Positions 34,373 to 46,178 of a stretch of DNA of 64,000 nt are shown one piece after another. Each line of letters begins with the position of its first letter. Position 1 is the first letter of the stretch. A program made the position numbers and the translations under genes. The notes beneath the pieces were generated by a model. It was not told the origin of the DNA. It ran no database searches and worked only from the letters and a program-made list of their open reading frames with translations. Location of the stretch: contig OX442315.1 of the NCBI GenBank assembly GCA_949358305.1, positions 15,462,427 to 15,526,426 on the forward strand, given 5' to 3'. This DNA comes from Strigamia acuminata (taxonomy: Eukaryota > Arthropoda > Chilopoda > Geophilomorpha > Linotaeniidae).

Positions 34373-36829
34373 ACTTTAATGAATCGTCAACAAAAAAATT
34401 ACAACTCACTGATGACCCGTAAAAATCTCAATTTCAAAAATTCCCAAACTTTCCTAAACTAACCACAAAAAAAAATACGTGTCAGTTCCTTGATAAATTC
34501 ACTGACCTCATAATTTTTAATACAATCATAATAAAACTCCGAGGTTAACAACTATTAGCCAATGAAAATCCAGCCAATGATCAGATTAAAAAAAAAACAC
34601 ATAAATTTCCATAATTTATCCATTTTTTATACCCATCTTTATTCTAATGCATTTCCCTTACTATCCGCGCACATAACAACCATTGACGAACCACATTAAG
34701 AGTTATTGCCACTTTGTTAGGGGCCCCATACAAATGGCATCGTCGAAACCCACCAATGGGGGGGACAAGCAGAACCCAAACTTAACCCAAAACGTCACGA
34801 AAACTCCAATAAAAAATATATATTTTTTTTAAAATAAAAAATATTGGGTCCAAATAATTAAGCCTAATCATTGCAATTAAAATTCCATGTAAACATTTCA
34901 AAGATTTATCCATCACAATTCAGCCCATAGAGGGAGAATGGGCAAAAAAATGGATTCGATTCAAAGAGAGCCTTGTTCGGTTTCAATTTTTTTTGAATTA
35001 ATTTTTATATTTATTTATTTTTTTTGGTTATGTTTTGGTGTACGTGAGTTTGTATTGGGATTTTGGGAGGTATTTTTCCTCGTTTTTCTCACAGCGTCTT
35101 ATCCTAGTTTACTAAGACGAGATAGTGTGTAATTTTTTCCTTTTTTTCGTTTCGTTTTGCTGCGGTTGAAGACCTTTAGGGTATGGAATTAGAATAAAAT
35201 TTGTATAAAGAGATGAAAAAATTAATATCATGTAAATGTTTTAAATCTTGTGTTACGGTAAAGTTGATAATAAGTTTAACCTCATTTGGTATTTTTTTTT
35301 TGTTTTTTTTGTTTTTTTTTTTGGGATTTTGGATTTTGGATTTTAATTCGTTGGTGTTGAAAGTTTTTTGTTTTTTTGTTTTTTTTGTTTTGTTTGATTG
35401 GGATTGAGTGTTTTTTTTTTTTTAAGTTTCTTTTATGAGACTTGTTCGTTATTGGTATCGTGGGGGTTTTGGTTTGTGTTTTTTGATTTGTTTTGGGTTT
35501 TTATTTGGTTTTTGACGATTTTGATGATTTTTTGGATTTATCTTTGACCTTTTTTTTATAATTTTTAAAATTATTTATGGCCTTTTTTATGATTTTTAAA
35601 AATTATTTGCAACTTTTTTTGATGATTTTGTCATTTGTTTTTAAGTTTTTTTGATGAATCTGTTAATTATCTAGAGTTATTTATATGATTTTTTAATGGA
35701 TATTTTGAATTTTTTCAAGTTTTTTGATAATTTTTGATGGATATTTTGAATTATTGTCGAGTTTTTAGATAATTTTTGATGGATTTTGAATTATTTTCGA
35801 GTTTTTTGATAATTTTTTGAACTATTTTCAACTCTCTGGATTTTTTTGAATTATTCTCGACTTTTTGATGACTTTTAAAAACTATCTATGAATTGTTTTC
35901 TATGATTACGTAAATAATTTTTTACTTTTTAGAATGATTTTTTTCTCTTCCATCTCGAATTTCAACTATTTCATATATATTGATTTATTTTTAAATATTA
36001 TCAATTTCATTTTTCTTTAATCACTTATTTTACTTATTTTTTATTATTTAAAAAACATTTAAAAACTTCCCAGAAGAGGTTTAAAAGGTTAAAAGACGAA
36101 AAAAAAAATATCTGGGTTGTAATAAATAATAGGGTTAAGAATTAGGGTTAGAAAAATAATAAATAATAAAAAAAAAAATTCGAAATAAAAAAAAAATAAT
36201 AATAATTCGGAAAAAAAAAATTTGATAATTCAATATCATTCGTTTTCTCTTGCACGTATAAAATGAAACAAATACGAAGGGGGAAAAGAAGGAGGAAAAA
36301 ATCAATGGAGGTTTATTATTTGTGATTTAATTATTTTTCCTTTTAATCATTTTTATGCTAATAATATTCCAAAACCCCAAAACTTTACCACGTAGAAAAA
36401 TCCAATTTAGAATTCACAATCCAAAAAAATAAAATAAAAGTGAAAAATAATAAAAAATCCTCATTAGCATTTTAAAATAAAAATCCGTTGCAACGTGACA
36501 ACAAAAAATAAATAATAATTGATCAGAATAATTTAAAATTTCCAAAATAACTCAAAAAATATTTTTTTAAATATTAAAAAAACCAACAAAAATTTAAAAA
36601 AAAACCTTTACAAATATAAAAATATTAAAAAAAAGTCAACAAATCACTAACTCAACACAAATTTAGGCCTAAAACACACAAAAAAAACTCTCTATTCATT
36701 ATTTACCCAAACAAATCAAACAAAATCAAAATCAAAACATCAAACAATATTTACACAACTAAAATCCGCCACCAAAAAAAAAAAAAACCAAAAAAAAAAA
36801 AATCCCCCCCAAAAAAAAGCCCACAGACA

Positions 36830-37660
36830 ACTTTCAAAGTGGAAACTTTGGTGGCACACACCGCATCCTAAACTCGCACGGCATCTAAAAATAGTTAGAA
36901 TTAACACAGGGTTAAATAGCGATAACCGCACTGACATTTGACATGGTGAATTTTCAATGCGAAGATGCGACCGGCCGCGAAAAATATCCCGATCCCGATT
37001 CGTTTCCGTCGATTTTTTTTCGCCCACTAACCCAGCAAAAATGTCGCCAACCAATCAGATTAAGTAGACACGCTCGGTTTAAAATGCTAAAAAGTGGTGG
37101 TTAACGAGCAGACTAGTTGCCGCTCGCGTTTACGTGCCGTAAAGTGCTTATGAAAAATTTCCATCTTTTAATGTCAAAAGCCCATTTTCAATTCATCGCC
37201 ATTTCTCTACCCCCCGAAACGGGAATGTTCTTCCCACTCCAAATTTCCGTCTTATTTACCTTCATGGAATCCGTTGTTTCACGTGCACTTCTTCATCAAC
37301 ATTAGACAGACGAATGAATCCGACCCGAGTTGTTGCTTACGAAAGAAAAATCCCGTCTCTTGTCAGTAACAAAGCCGTCTGCTAATTACAGGGGAGCCAT
37401 TTTTAATTACTGGAGCATTGTGGGTAAATTTGTTTGCGCCCCAATTTCCGAACGTTTTCAAATATGATTTTAAATTCGAAATTAACTGACATTTGCATAA
37501 TGATGGCTCGTACTAATTAGTTAATTTCGGCTCGATTTTTCGCCGATTTTCGGCGCCCGCTGCCCGGTTCGACCGAAATCCGTTTGAATTTTAAAATATT
37601 ATCTTTTAAATGTAAATAAGAGATTTTTTGAAAGATGGCGCCACCTTCTGGTGGAATACG
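36830..37660. promoter_or_regulatory. GC-elevated, promoter-like interval
   Basis: This region is clearly less AT-rich than its surroundings and contains several known promoter motifs. They are a CCAAT box in AACCAATCAG (37049-37058), a ZNF143/Staf-like TACCCACAATGC on the minus strand (37415-37426), and AAGATGGCGCC (YY1-like) fused to the dyad CCACCTTCTGGTGG (about 37633-37654). No coding exon is visible next to it. Motif identities come from general knowledge of animal promoters; activity is inference. Confidence 0.35.
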
Positions 37661-37983
37661 TAACGTAACCGGATTGGTAATAAATGCCTTTTCATTGCTG
37701 TAATTAGACGAACAATAAATGAATATTGATGTTATTAAATCATTTTTTTGGCACAAAATTGCTATACATTTCATTCATAACGACTTATTCTTAAATAACC
37801 TGATACCGATTTGTAAAAGTTGAATGGAGATCTTTATGTAGAAAGGATGTTATAAAATATCGTTAATTTCTTTTTTTCGAATAAAAACGAGAAAGAACAA
37901 AACATTAAAAGCAAATAAAAAAGAAAACATCATTTATTAAAAAAAAAAAAAATAAAAGAAAACAATAATAATAATAAAGTATT

Positions 37984-39593
37984 CTACACTAATTCTCCGC
38001 AATTGTGAATTGTGACGCGCTCGCTCGGAGATCCCGCTTTACTGCCGCACGCCTAGAAACAAATAAAAACGGAATAAAAACGAATAAAACGCTTCTACAG
38101 TTTCAATTTTTACCTCCATCTTTTTAATAACTTCAAATCCAGCGATTACTTGACCGAATACAACGTGTTTTCCATCCAACCTAAAATTTTAATTTTTTAA
38201 ATTTTTTTCTCTTTAATTTAACGATTTATATAAAACAAACCAATCAGTCCGTTCGGTTGTGATGAAAAACTGGGAGTTGTTTGTATTAGGACCCGAATTG
38301 GCCATGGATAAAACGCCTGAAATGTGAAATTGATTTAAATTGACAAAATTTAAAAATTAATTTAAAAAATTTTTTTTTACCGGTTCCTGTGTGTTTTAAT
38401 ATGAAGTTTTCATCCGAAAATTTTTTCCCGTAAATTGAACGACCGCCCGAACCGTTGTGATTGGTTATGTCACCGCCTTGACACATCTAAAAGAAAATTT
38501 AATCATAATTTTAAAAAAAATTAAAATTAATAAATTTTCTTTAAAAAAAACGCACAAATCTTGGAATAATGCGATGGAAAATCGTGTCTTTGTATCCGAA
38601 TCCTTTCTCGTGCGTGCATAAACACCGAAAATTCTCTTTAAAAATGTAAAAAAAAAATTAATTTTTTAAAAATTTTAATTTTTTAAATATCCAATTACCA
38701 ACAGTCAGCGGAACAACATCGGCTCGTAATAAGATAATCAAACGACCCACATTTCTCTTCCCGACTCGAATATCAAGGAACACCTGTGGATTCCTCGTCG
38801 TATCACTTTTCTCGACTTCTTCAGTCGTCTAGAAAAAAATATTCAAATTAAAAAAATTAAAAAAAATAAAACATTAAATTCATAAAAATCCAAAAAATTT
38901 CACAAAAATTTAAAAAGAACAAAAAATTCACAAAATTTCATCAAAATTTCATTTTTTTTAGCTGAAAATAATAATAATAATAATTTTTGTTAATACTTCA
39001 TCCGATTTTTCTTTCGTGTTTGTATCATCCGTAGTTTCCTCATTTTCAGCCTCGTTTCCATCGGGTTTTTTAAGCGTTTCGCCGGCATGTTCCTTAAGCC
39101 ACGCATCGTCGGACCACACTGGTCGAACAGATCCTTCCTTGATCCGCATTGGTTTGGCAATATTCACGCGTATCGTACGTCCAAATAACTCCGAATCATT
39201 CTGAAAATCCAAAAAAAATTTACTTTATTAAGAATATTCAATCGATTTTTACTAAATTTTTCTACCATGTTATCAATGGCCGCTGCAGCATCTTCGGCGA
39301 GTTCGTACTCGATAAAAGAAAACCCGCGGTGTTTTTCTAAAAGCAGAAATTGATTTTTTCAAGTGTTTTAACGTATTAAATATTTAAATATTTACGAGTT
39401 TCATAGTCAAGCGGTATTTGTATATCGCTTATATCACCGAACGGTATGAAAGCAGCGTGGAGTATTTTCTCATCCACTTCTTCAGGCAAACCACCTTTAA
39501 AAAGTTCATTAAATTGTATTAGAATTCAAATTATACCTCAAAAACAAACGATTTACCAACGTAAAGAGTGCGCTTCAAACTTGTCGCCGCCAT
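37984..39593 (-). CDS. PPIE: Cyclophilin E (RRM + peptidyl-prolyl isomerase)
   Basis: Ten exons, minus strand: 39593-39557, 39494-39396, 39336-39266, 39200-38997, 38828-38699, 38635-38556, 38486-38381, 38316-38241, 38180-38114, 38052-37984. The frame is kept throughout and gives 312 residues (human PPIE 301). The N-terminal RRM has RNP2 LYVGGL and RNP1 HRGFSFIEY. It is followed by the family-specific linker [20 protein letters not shown] and PVWSDD. The C-terminal cyclophilin domain keeps [18 protein letters not shown], Trp of TDWLDGKH and the His, so catalysis is expected. The protein acts in the spliceosome nucleus (catalyses proline isomerisation, binds RNA through the RRM). An AATAAA signal lies at 37938-37933. 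The gene starts 318 bp after the SMC6 stop, on the same strand. Confidence 0.97.
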
Positions 39594-39911
39594 CACACTG
39601 AGATAACTAAAGCGCTTTTACTTGATAAAACTAAATGCGTCAACTAACACAAGATGTCGCTCCACGTTGGCGAAAATGGGAAAATGGCCGAAAATGGCTT
39701 TCCATCAGTCCAGTTCTCTTTAAATCACAATTTTGACCATTCATTGATAATATATTTGTCATTTTTATTCAAAATAGTACGAAAATTTAAACGATATACA
39801 TGTTTACATTTTTATTTTAAAAAAGTAATGTACTGAATTATGAAATAAATACTTTTTTTGTAATATTTTATGAAATGTTTGTTTTTAAAATGAAGATTTA
39901 TTGTAATCTTT

Positions 39912-42900
39912 TCACTGTCCATTCTCAATCTCATTCTCATTCTCATCGTCCCAAGTAGATCGTTGAGTAAAGGTGCTTGTGGTTGGATTCCGCTCGGGAT
40001 CGGGCATTTTAAAAACTTTGATTTTGTTGCAGTCGAATTTCTCCTTCTGGTGCGACGGTATTTCCAACGGAGTGAGAAAACAATATTGGCAAGTGGGTTT
40101 GCTCACTGCAGATTCCAGCAACATATTCAGACTCACGCGACGAGTCACCATGTCCATAAACACGTCAAACTCGTCCAGAATCCGAAATGGAGCTTCCATC
40201 GCTTCCCAAATGGACAAAATAAACGAAATGGTCGAAAAGGATCTTTCGCCGCCCGACAAAGAACGAATGTCCTCGTTCATTTCTGCGATGTTTTGCAATG
40301 GTTGCGCCTTTTTTCGACAAAAAAAAAATTAATCATTTAAAGCGACAAATTTGAGATTTTTAAATTACTTTTATCGATAAGAGTTCACGGCCGTGGTCGA
40401 ATTCGATTTTTCCGTTGTAGTTTCGTTGTTTCAGAGACATGATGAAGAGAAAGTTAACGCGCCACGCGATTTTCCGACGAAAAGTGGAGTAATTGTCTCT
40501 GCGGTTCTTCAGTAACTCAGTCAGGGTCTGGAGTGGCAATTATTTTGTTTTTAAAACATTTTTTTTATTGTTTATCCTGTATTTGTTTGTTTGTGTACTC
40601 ACTTTAATGAATCTCTTGAAATCGTTGATGTTTTTTTTAACCATTTCAAATTTCTTTTTGCATTCGTAATATTGTCTCGTCACGTCTTCTTTAGAGCCGT
40701 AACTGCAGGAAAAAAAATATTTGTCAAAAAATAAATAATAAAAATTATAATAAAAATAAATATAACCTTCTTTCGTCAGATTGCAATTGGGTGTTAATTT
40801 GTTCGATTTCGTTGTCGATGCTTTCTGGGTCTCTCGAAGTTTCGATTCGCGGACACACGCGAGTCGCTTTTTCCCGGCTCGACTAAAATAAAATTTTAAA
40901 ATTAGTTTAATGAATATATTGATAATCTCTAAGTGTAAACGACTTATAAAACTTGAATTCATGACGAAATTATGGTTTTACACGAAAGAAAATTAATTTT
41001 ACACGAAAAACAATTGATTTTACATGAAAAACAATTGATTTTACACGAAAAACAATTGATTTTACAGAAAAACAATTGATTTTACACGAAAAACAATTGA
41101 TTTTACACGAAAAACAATTGATTTTACACGAAAAACAATTGATTTTACACGAAAAACAATTGATTTTACACGAAAAACAATTGATTTTTGCATTTTAACA
41201 CGCAATTAAGTAAACCTTGACTGTTGCATCCAGCTTATCCAGTTCCTTTTTCAAATTTTCCACTTTCTTATCTTGTTCTTTGAGCAAACCCTCGTAATGT
41301 TTCCGCTCGTCTTCGGCATACGCCACATCTTGCTGTGTATGACTAAGCACTACTTTCAGCGGTTCGCTTTTTTCCGTCAGAATATTCTGAATCCTTTTGT
41401 TCAATTCGTTCATATTTCCTTCCAGTTCGGCCACCACCTGCTTCCTGTCGGCCAAATCGGCTTTTAATTCTTCAAATCTTTCTTGATATCCCGCTAAAGA
41501 TTCTTCACAATGCTTAATTTCCTGTTCCTGTATGTGAAAAAAATAAAAAAATATAAAAATAAAAATATCAAAAGTTTCGATCAATTTCTCCTTTTTCTAC
41601 GAAAACTCTACCAATGTTGTGACGTCAACCGGTTCCAAATCATCCACATTATTCAACTCCGTAATCTCATTTTGTAACCTCTGTATGTTTTGATGTAAGC
41701 CTTTACAGTGTTCTTCATTCGTCCGCATCTCTCGTTTGTTCTCATCGAGTTCCACACGTGTCGATTGGATTTTCGTTTCGCAATCCCGCAACTGCCCGCG
41801 CAGAACCGTAACATCCTCTTCGATATTCCTTCAATTAAAACCGCAAACGTTAAAAACTCGAAGCCTTAGCGAGTTTATTTAGTGCCGGTGAAGTTTTGTT
41901 TACATTATCAGGCATAAAGTGTATTTTTAGACACAAAACTGCAATTTATAAATGCAAAAATACATTTTTAAGCCTAAAACTGCAATTTATAAATGCAAAA
42001 ATACATTTTTAAGCCTAAAACTGCAATTTATAAATGCAAAAATACATTTTTAAGCCTAAAACTGCAATTTATAAATGCCAAAATACATTTTTAAGCCTAA
42101 AACTGCATATTTCAACTACAAAAATGCATTAATAAACAAAAAATGCATTTTTGCCTGATCAGGGGCTAACTAGCACGTCCCCTCAACCAACTACAATAGC
42201 GTAATACCAAATTCATACCTAATTAACTCATCCACGCTGCCTTGTAACAACTGTGCGCGTCTGTTTCCCTTGGCCGCATAATATCTATAATGCGGAAACG
42301 GAAACACTTTATCCCCAGAAATCGTGTAAGCCATGCGGCATTTCTGCGGCGGTCGTTTGGACATCACTTCACGAGCATCGCTATTGTTTTCAATCAACAA
42401 AACATTCTCGATAGACATGCGATCGATGAGAAAATTCATTATCATCACTTCCTTAACGTCCACCATGTCAAAAACAGTCGGATGCGCGTCGGAACGTGTG
42501 CGATTCCTAGACACGTCGTGAAGCTGCATCGAAACAACAAAAATCAAATCACTCAGACTCAAATCCAATTTTTTTCATTCATTTCAAACGCACTTTATTG
42601 GTGTAGCGAGTCACTGTAATGTCGGGTCGTCGATCCTGGATGCATTCCTTCATCAGCCTCTCCAAAAGACGCGAATCTTCGTGATTGTCCGCTATAAACA
42701 TCCTCAGGTTACCCCCGAGACAGATTTCCACGGCCAGCGCCCATTTGGCGTCTTTAAGCGTGATGTATGCGCCTAAATTTTGAATAAATCATCAAAATAA
42801 AGGTAAATATCGGATTTTTAATCGATAATTTAAGTGTCTACCTATGGGACCGTAAGGTCTGGCCTTGAATTGTTTGTTTCTGACCGCCGCGTCGATTTTT

Positions 42901-45694
42901 CGCTCTAATTCGGACGCCCATCGTCCGTATTTTTGTAATTGGTTGGTTCTACAGCCTTCGAAACTCTTGAGTTCTGTCGTTTTTCGGTCTATCCGTTGTT
43001 TAATCTGTCTCGATTGTTCACTGAATTAAAATTGATCGATTAAACAGTGATTTGGTATTGATAAATGTTGAATTTTACAGGTTTAAGTCGATATCGCCTT
43101 GGTATTTAATCACTGCGCTGTGTAGTTGTTTCAAGTGGTGAGTAGTCGTTGTTATTCGGGCTTCAAAATCTCGCTGTTTTTCCTTTTTTGTCGCCATCTC
43201 ATCGACACGCTTTTGCCTGTCTTCTTGGTCATTACGCAAAACGGACCTAAAAACAACAATTTTCTTGCTTAATACAAAATTTTCGCCAATTTTACTCATA
43301 AAATTCAATTTATTTCTTACGTGTTTCTTATATCGCCGATCCTATTCACTAAATTCTCTCTATCCGACTCTAATGTTTTGATTTCGGACCTCAATTGAAC
43401 ATGTTCCATCTAACAAAAACAAAAATTAACAAAAATGCAAATAAAAATTACGTCTTTCACACTTCCATACCTGAACTTTGCGCAGAACTTGCTTCTCCGT
43501 CTCGAGGAGTTGTTTCTTCTCTGTCTTCTGCGGTTGCAAAGTTTCCAAAGTACTTGAAATAAGCGTCAACTTTTCTTGCGCATCTTTCAACGCCGCTTTC
43601 TTCTCAGCTACTTTTTTCTACAAAAAACCCAAACAATAAAATCAGAACAGTAAAAAAAAAACATTAAAAAAAAATCCAAATACTTTTGACTCATCAATTT
43701 TGCTTAAATATCTAGGTCTACGTCGCTCCTCCTTAGCGTGAGCGTTCATTTGACCATCACGTGCCTGGAATTAAAAATTAATAAAAATCAATAAATCAAA
43801 ATCAATAAATCAATTATCTTTCACTAACATTTTCTAATTCGGTCACTTGAGCCCACACAGCTTCGTTTTTCACTTCGTCTAGACGTTCTCGAAGTTTCCC
43901 CATCGATTCGAGAATCTTATATCTTTTATTCCAATCGTTCACTTCCTTCTCTATTCGCGGCAAGGCCAGTTGCTTCGATTCCATTAATTCTTTCGCTAGT
44001 CTTCTGTCGTGATCGGCAGTGTTGTAATCTCGATCCATTTGCTCCAATTGTGTCGCTTTTAAAAAAAACTGCAACAACATAAAACAATTAATTTCCGTTA
44101 AGATTTATCGTTTTTCAAGCAAATGGGTTTAGATTTCGAGGTAAAAATACGTAAACATGACGCCATTCGGCGTGATTAAACAAATAAAACGCAAATACAT
44201 CAATTACAACTTAAATTTGGCATTTTGCAACTTATTTACGTTAATTACGACATAAAAGTGATGATTTGCAACGTATTTACATCAATTACAATTGGAATTT
44301 GACGATTTGCAACGTATTTACATCAATTACAATTGGAATTTGACGATTTGCAACGTATTTACATCAATTACAATTGGAATTTGACGATTTGCAACGTATT
44401 TACATCAATTACAATTGGAATTTGACGATTTGCAACGTATTTACATCAATTACAATTGGAATTTGACGATTTGCAACGTATTTACATCAACTACAATTGG
44501 AATTTGACGATTTGCAACGTATTTACATCAACTACAATTGGAATTTGACGATTTCACAATATTTACGTTAATTACAGCATGAATTTGACGACTTGCAACA
44601 TATTTACGTCAATTACATCATAAATTTGACTACTTTCAACATATTTACGTCAGTTATATTATAATTTTGATAAATTACATTACTTTGCCTGAAATTTAAA
44701 CCCATGCACTTGTAAACAAAAAAAAAATCCAGTAAAATAATCATCTTATATAACCTTGTATTTATCATGTGGACTTTTTGAGTGTAGAAAATTTCTACTG
44801 ACTTCTTGGTTTAAAATCGACACTGGATTATCAACTTGAATGTTGAATTGATCCAAAATGTGCGCAAGTTCTTCCCGCTTTTTACTAACACTTACGCCTA
44901 CAAACAAATTGTAAATTAATTACAAAATCACAAGAATAATTCATTAAAAACACGAACGATTAAAATTACCAGCAGAATTCGCTAAAGTATATACACTTTG
45001 TCCATCCCCGTAAAGCTTTCTCGTAATCACAATTTTATCTCCGTATTCGTTCGGTTTATACGCATCCGTGCCCCGGTTCCGTAGAGTAATGCTAACTTCA
45101 GCGAGACTGTAATTATCATTAATATTAATTAATAATAAAACAATAAATTTTTAATTTTCTTCCATACTTTTTTCCATTTTTAATAAAACTTTTTATAGTG
45201 GTTCCACGACTGGTAGCAGTCGCTTTTCCGCCTAGTCCCACGACTAAACCCGTCAAAATCGCACTTTTGCCACCTAAAATTGAAGAAATTTCATTTAAAA
45301 AAAATCACTTTTTTCATTTAATTCAGTTTAGTTTGATTTAATCACGGATGCGTAATTTAATTCATCTTACTTCCATTTCTACCGACGATGAAATTGACAT
45401 TGGACCCGAATTTGAAATCGAGACGTGAATGGCACATAAAGTTTTTGAGTTTTATTTCTTCGATTATCCCAACTTCGGCTTCAGTTTGGTCCTAGAAATT
45501 GATAAGAATTTATTAGCACCGATGCCTATTTATTAGGAAATAATTTGGCATACGACTGCGGTGTCGCGTACTACCAATTGAGTGTCAAATTCATTTATTT
45601 GCGAGTTGCTGTCGTTTTGTTGTGTTTGGCGACGAGTTCTCTTGGCGCTTGTATTAGGCGCGCCAGAACTGGCTTTCCGCTTCGGCGGGGTCAT
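39912..45694 (-). CDS. SMC6: SMC6, structural maintenance of chromosomes 6
   Basis: Nineteen exons, minus strand: 45694-45575, 45491-45371, 45273-45168, 45106-44970, 44897-44755, 44068-43829, 43764-43684, 43617-43471, 43409-43321, 43246-43079, 43020-42842, 42772-42594, 42523-42219, 41828-41612, 41527-41216, 40882-40767, 40702-40603, 40527-40369, 40307-39912. All junctions keep frame, giving 1104 residues (human about 1091). Walker A is GRNGSGKS (77-84), the signature LSGGERS (990-996), and Walker B ILDEFD (Asp1018, Glu1019). Between lie two coiled coils and a hinge (exons 11-13). [15 protein letters not shown] and [11 protein letters not shown] are SMC6-specific. With SMC5 it forms the SMC5/6 DNA-repair complex in the nucleus. 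An in-frame TAA directly precedes the start. A 5' UTR intron (donor AAGGTAACA near 45789, acceptor near 45733) is likely. Introns 5, 13 and 15 carry minisatellites. Confidence 0.97.
40976..41189 (-). repeat. 21-bp minisatellite in SMC6 intron 15
   Basis: About ten units of TTTTACACGAAAAACAATTG plus one base, 21 bp in period, almost identical except in the first two units (one unit lacks two bases). The array nearly fills the intron between exons 41527-41216 and 40882-40767. Confidence 0.85.
41905..42161. mobile_element. TIR-flanked 42-bp minisatellite in SMC6 intron 13
   Basis: About four units of 42 bp (TTTTTAAGCCTAAAACTGCA continuing ATTTATAAATGC) lie between inverted ends. The left end is TTATCAGGCATAAAGTG and the right end, in reverse complement, is TGATCAGGCAAAAATG. 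The last unit is diverged. The arrangement matches a non-autonomous transposon with an internal tandem repeat. Bounds are approximate. Confidence 0.6.
44116..44712. mobile_element. TIR-flanked 41-bp minisatellite in SMC6 intron 5
   Basis: Ten or so units of 41 bp (core TTGGAATTTGACGATTTGCA, then ACGTATTTACATCAATTAC) make up most of the intron between exons 44897-44755 and 44068-43829. The left flank CAAGCAAATGGGTTTAGATT and the reverse complement of the right flank, CAAGTGCATGGGTTTAAATT, are inverted repeats that continue TTC(G)AGG(T/C)AAA. So the array sits inside a TIR structure about 600 bp long. The central units are nearly identical; the outer units are diverged. Confidence 0.7.
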
Positions 45695-46178
45695 TTATAC
45701 TGTTCACTTCGAAAGACGATAAAAATCTAAGCTGGGAAACAAAAAAAAAAGGTTAATAACATTCCGTGAGAGTAAAATTCGTTGTTACCTTAAATCTTGG
45801 ACGAACAAACTTAAATATAAAACGTCTCTTCGGTAATATTACGGCAAACTAGCCGCTCGCAAGGTACTGTAATGTACTTCCAGTTCTAGGTGAGTTGTTT
45901 AGGGTTGGTAATGACATCATTTCCTTTCATAACCGACCTAGAATATGACATTAAAATTTAAAATCAATAATTGTGCGAGAATTTTATTATCATTATTATT
46001 TTAATGTAAAATCCGGATAATTAAATTCATTTTAAATACAATTGAATATTTTTTATTAAAGATTTATTAAATTTTGTTTGGATTTTTTTGTCGTGTCCTA
46101 GCGGCATTTATTGAAAATAATTGGACGATGCGCATGGCGGGCGAAGCACGTGTACTTCCACCTTTTTGATCTTAAAAA
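45695..46178. promoter_or_regulatory. Shared SMC6/HEATR1 divergent promoter region
   Basis: 484 bp separate the start codons of two head-to-head genes. No TATA box in good position was found for either. The SMC6 side probably contains a short 5' UTR intron (45733-45790). The arrangement suggests a bidirectional promoter coupling a chromosome-maintenance gene with a ribosome-biogenesis gene. Coupling is inference. Confidence 0.5.

Larger units (their letters stand above)
33797..37932. other. AT-rich intergenic region with degenerate repeats
   Basis: No gene is recognised. 34132-34372 is a degenerate minisatellite (separate entry). 35520-35880 is T-rich, with irregular repeats around GAATTATTTTCGAGTTTTTTG. 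36000-36730 is A/T homopolymer. 36830-37660 is less AT-rich and promoter-like (separate entry). The open frames are homopolymer-driven and not credible genes. Confidence 0.55.

Noticed and set aside
36740-37054. 104-codon minus-strand frame
   Set aside because: Its C-terminal part is translated homopolymer (Phe/Trp-rich) and no family is recognisable.
40540-40962. 140-codon minus-strand frame reading through SMC6 exons 16 and 17
   Set aside because: It includes an intron and uses the wrong frame for exon 16. The spliced frame ([14 protein letters not shown]) matches the SMC6 length and phases.
40976-44712. Regular repeat arrays in SMC6 introns considered as CRISPR
   Set aside because: The units are contiguous, without unique spacers, and lie in introns of an animal gene; they are minisatellites.
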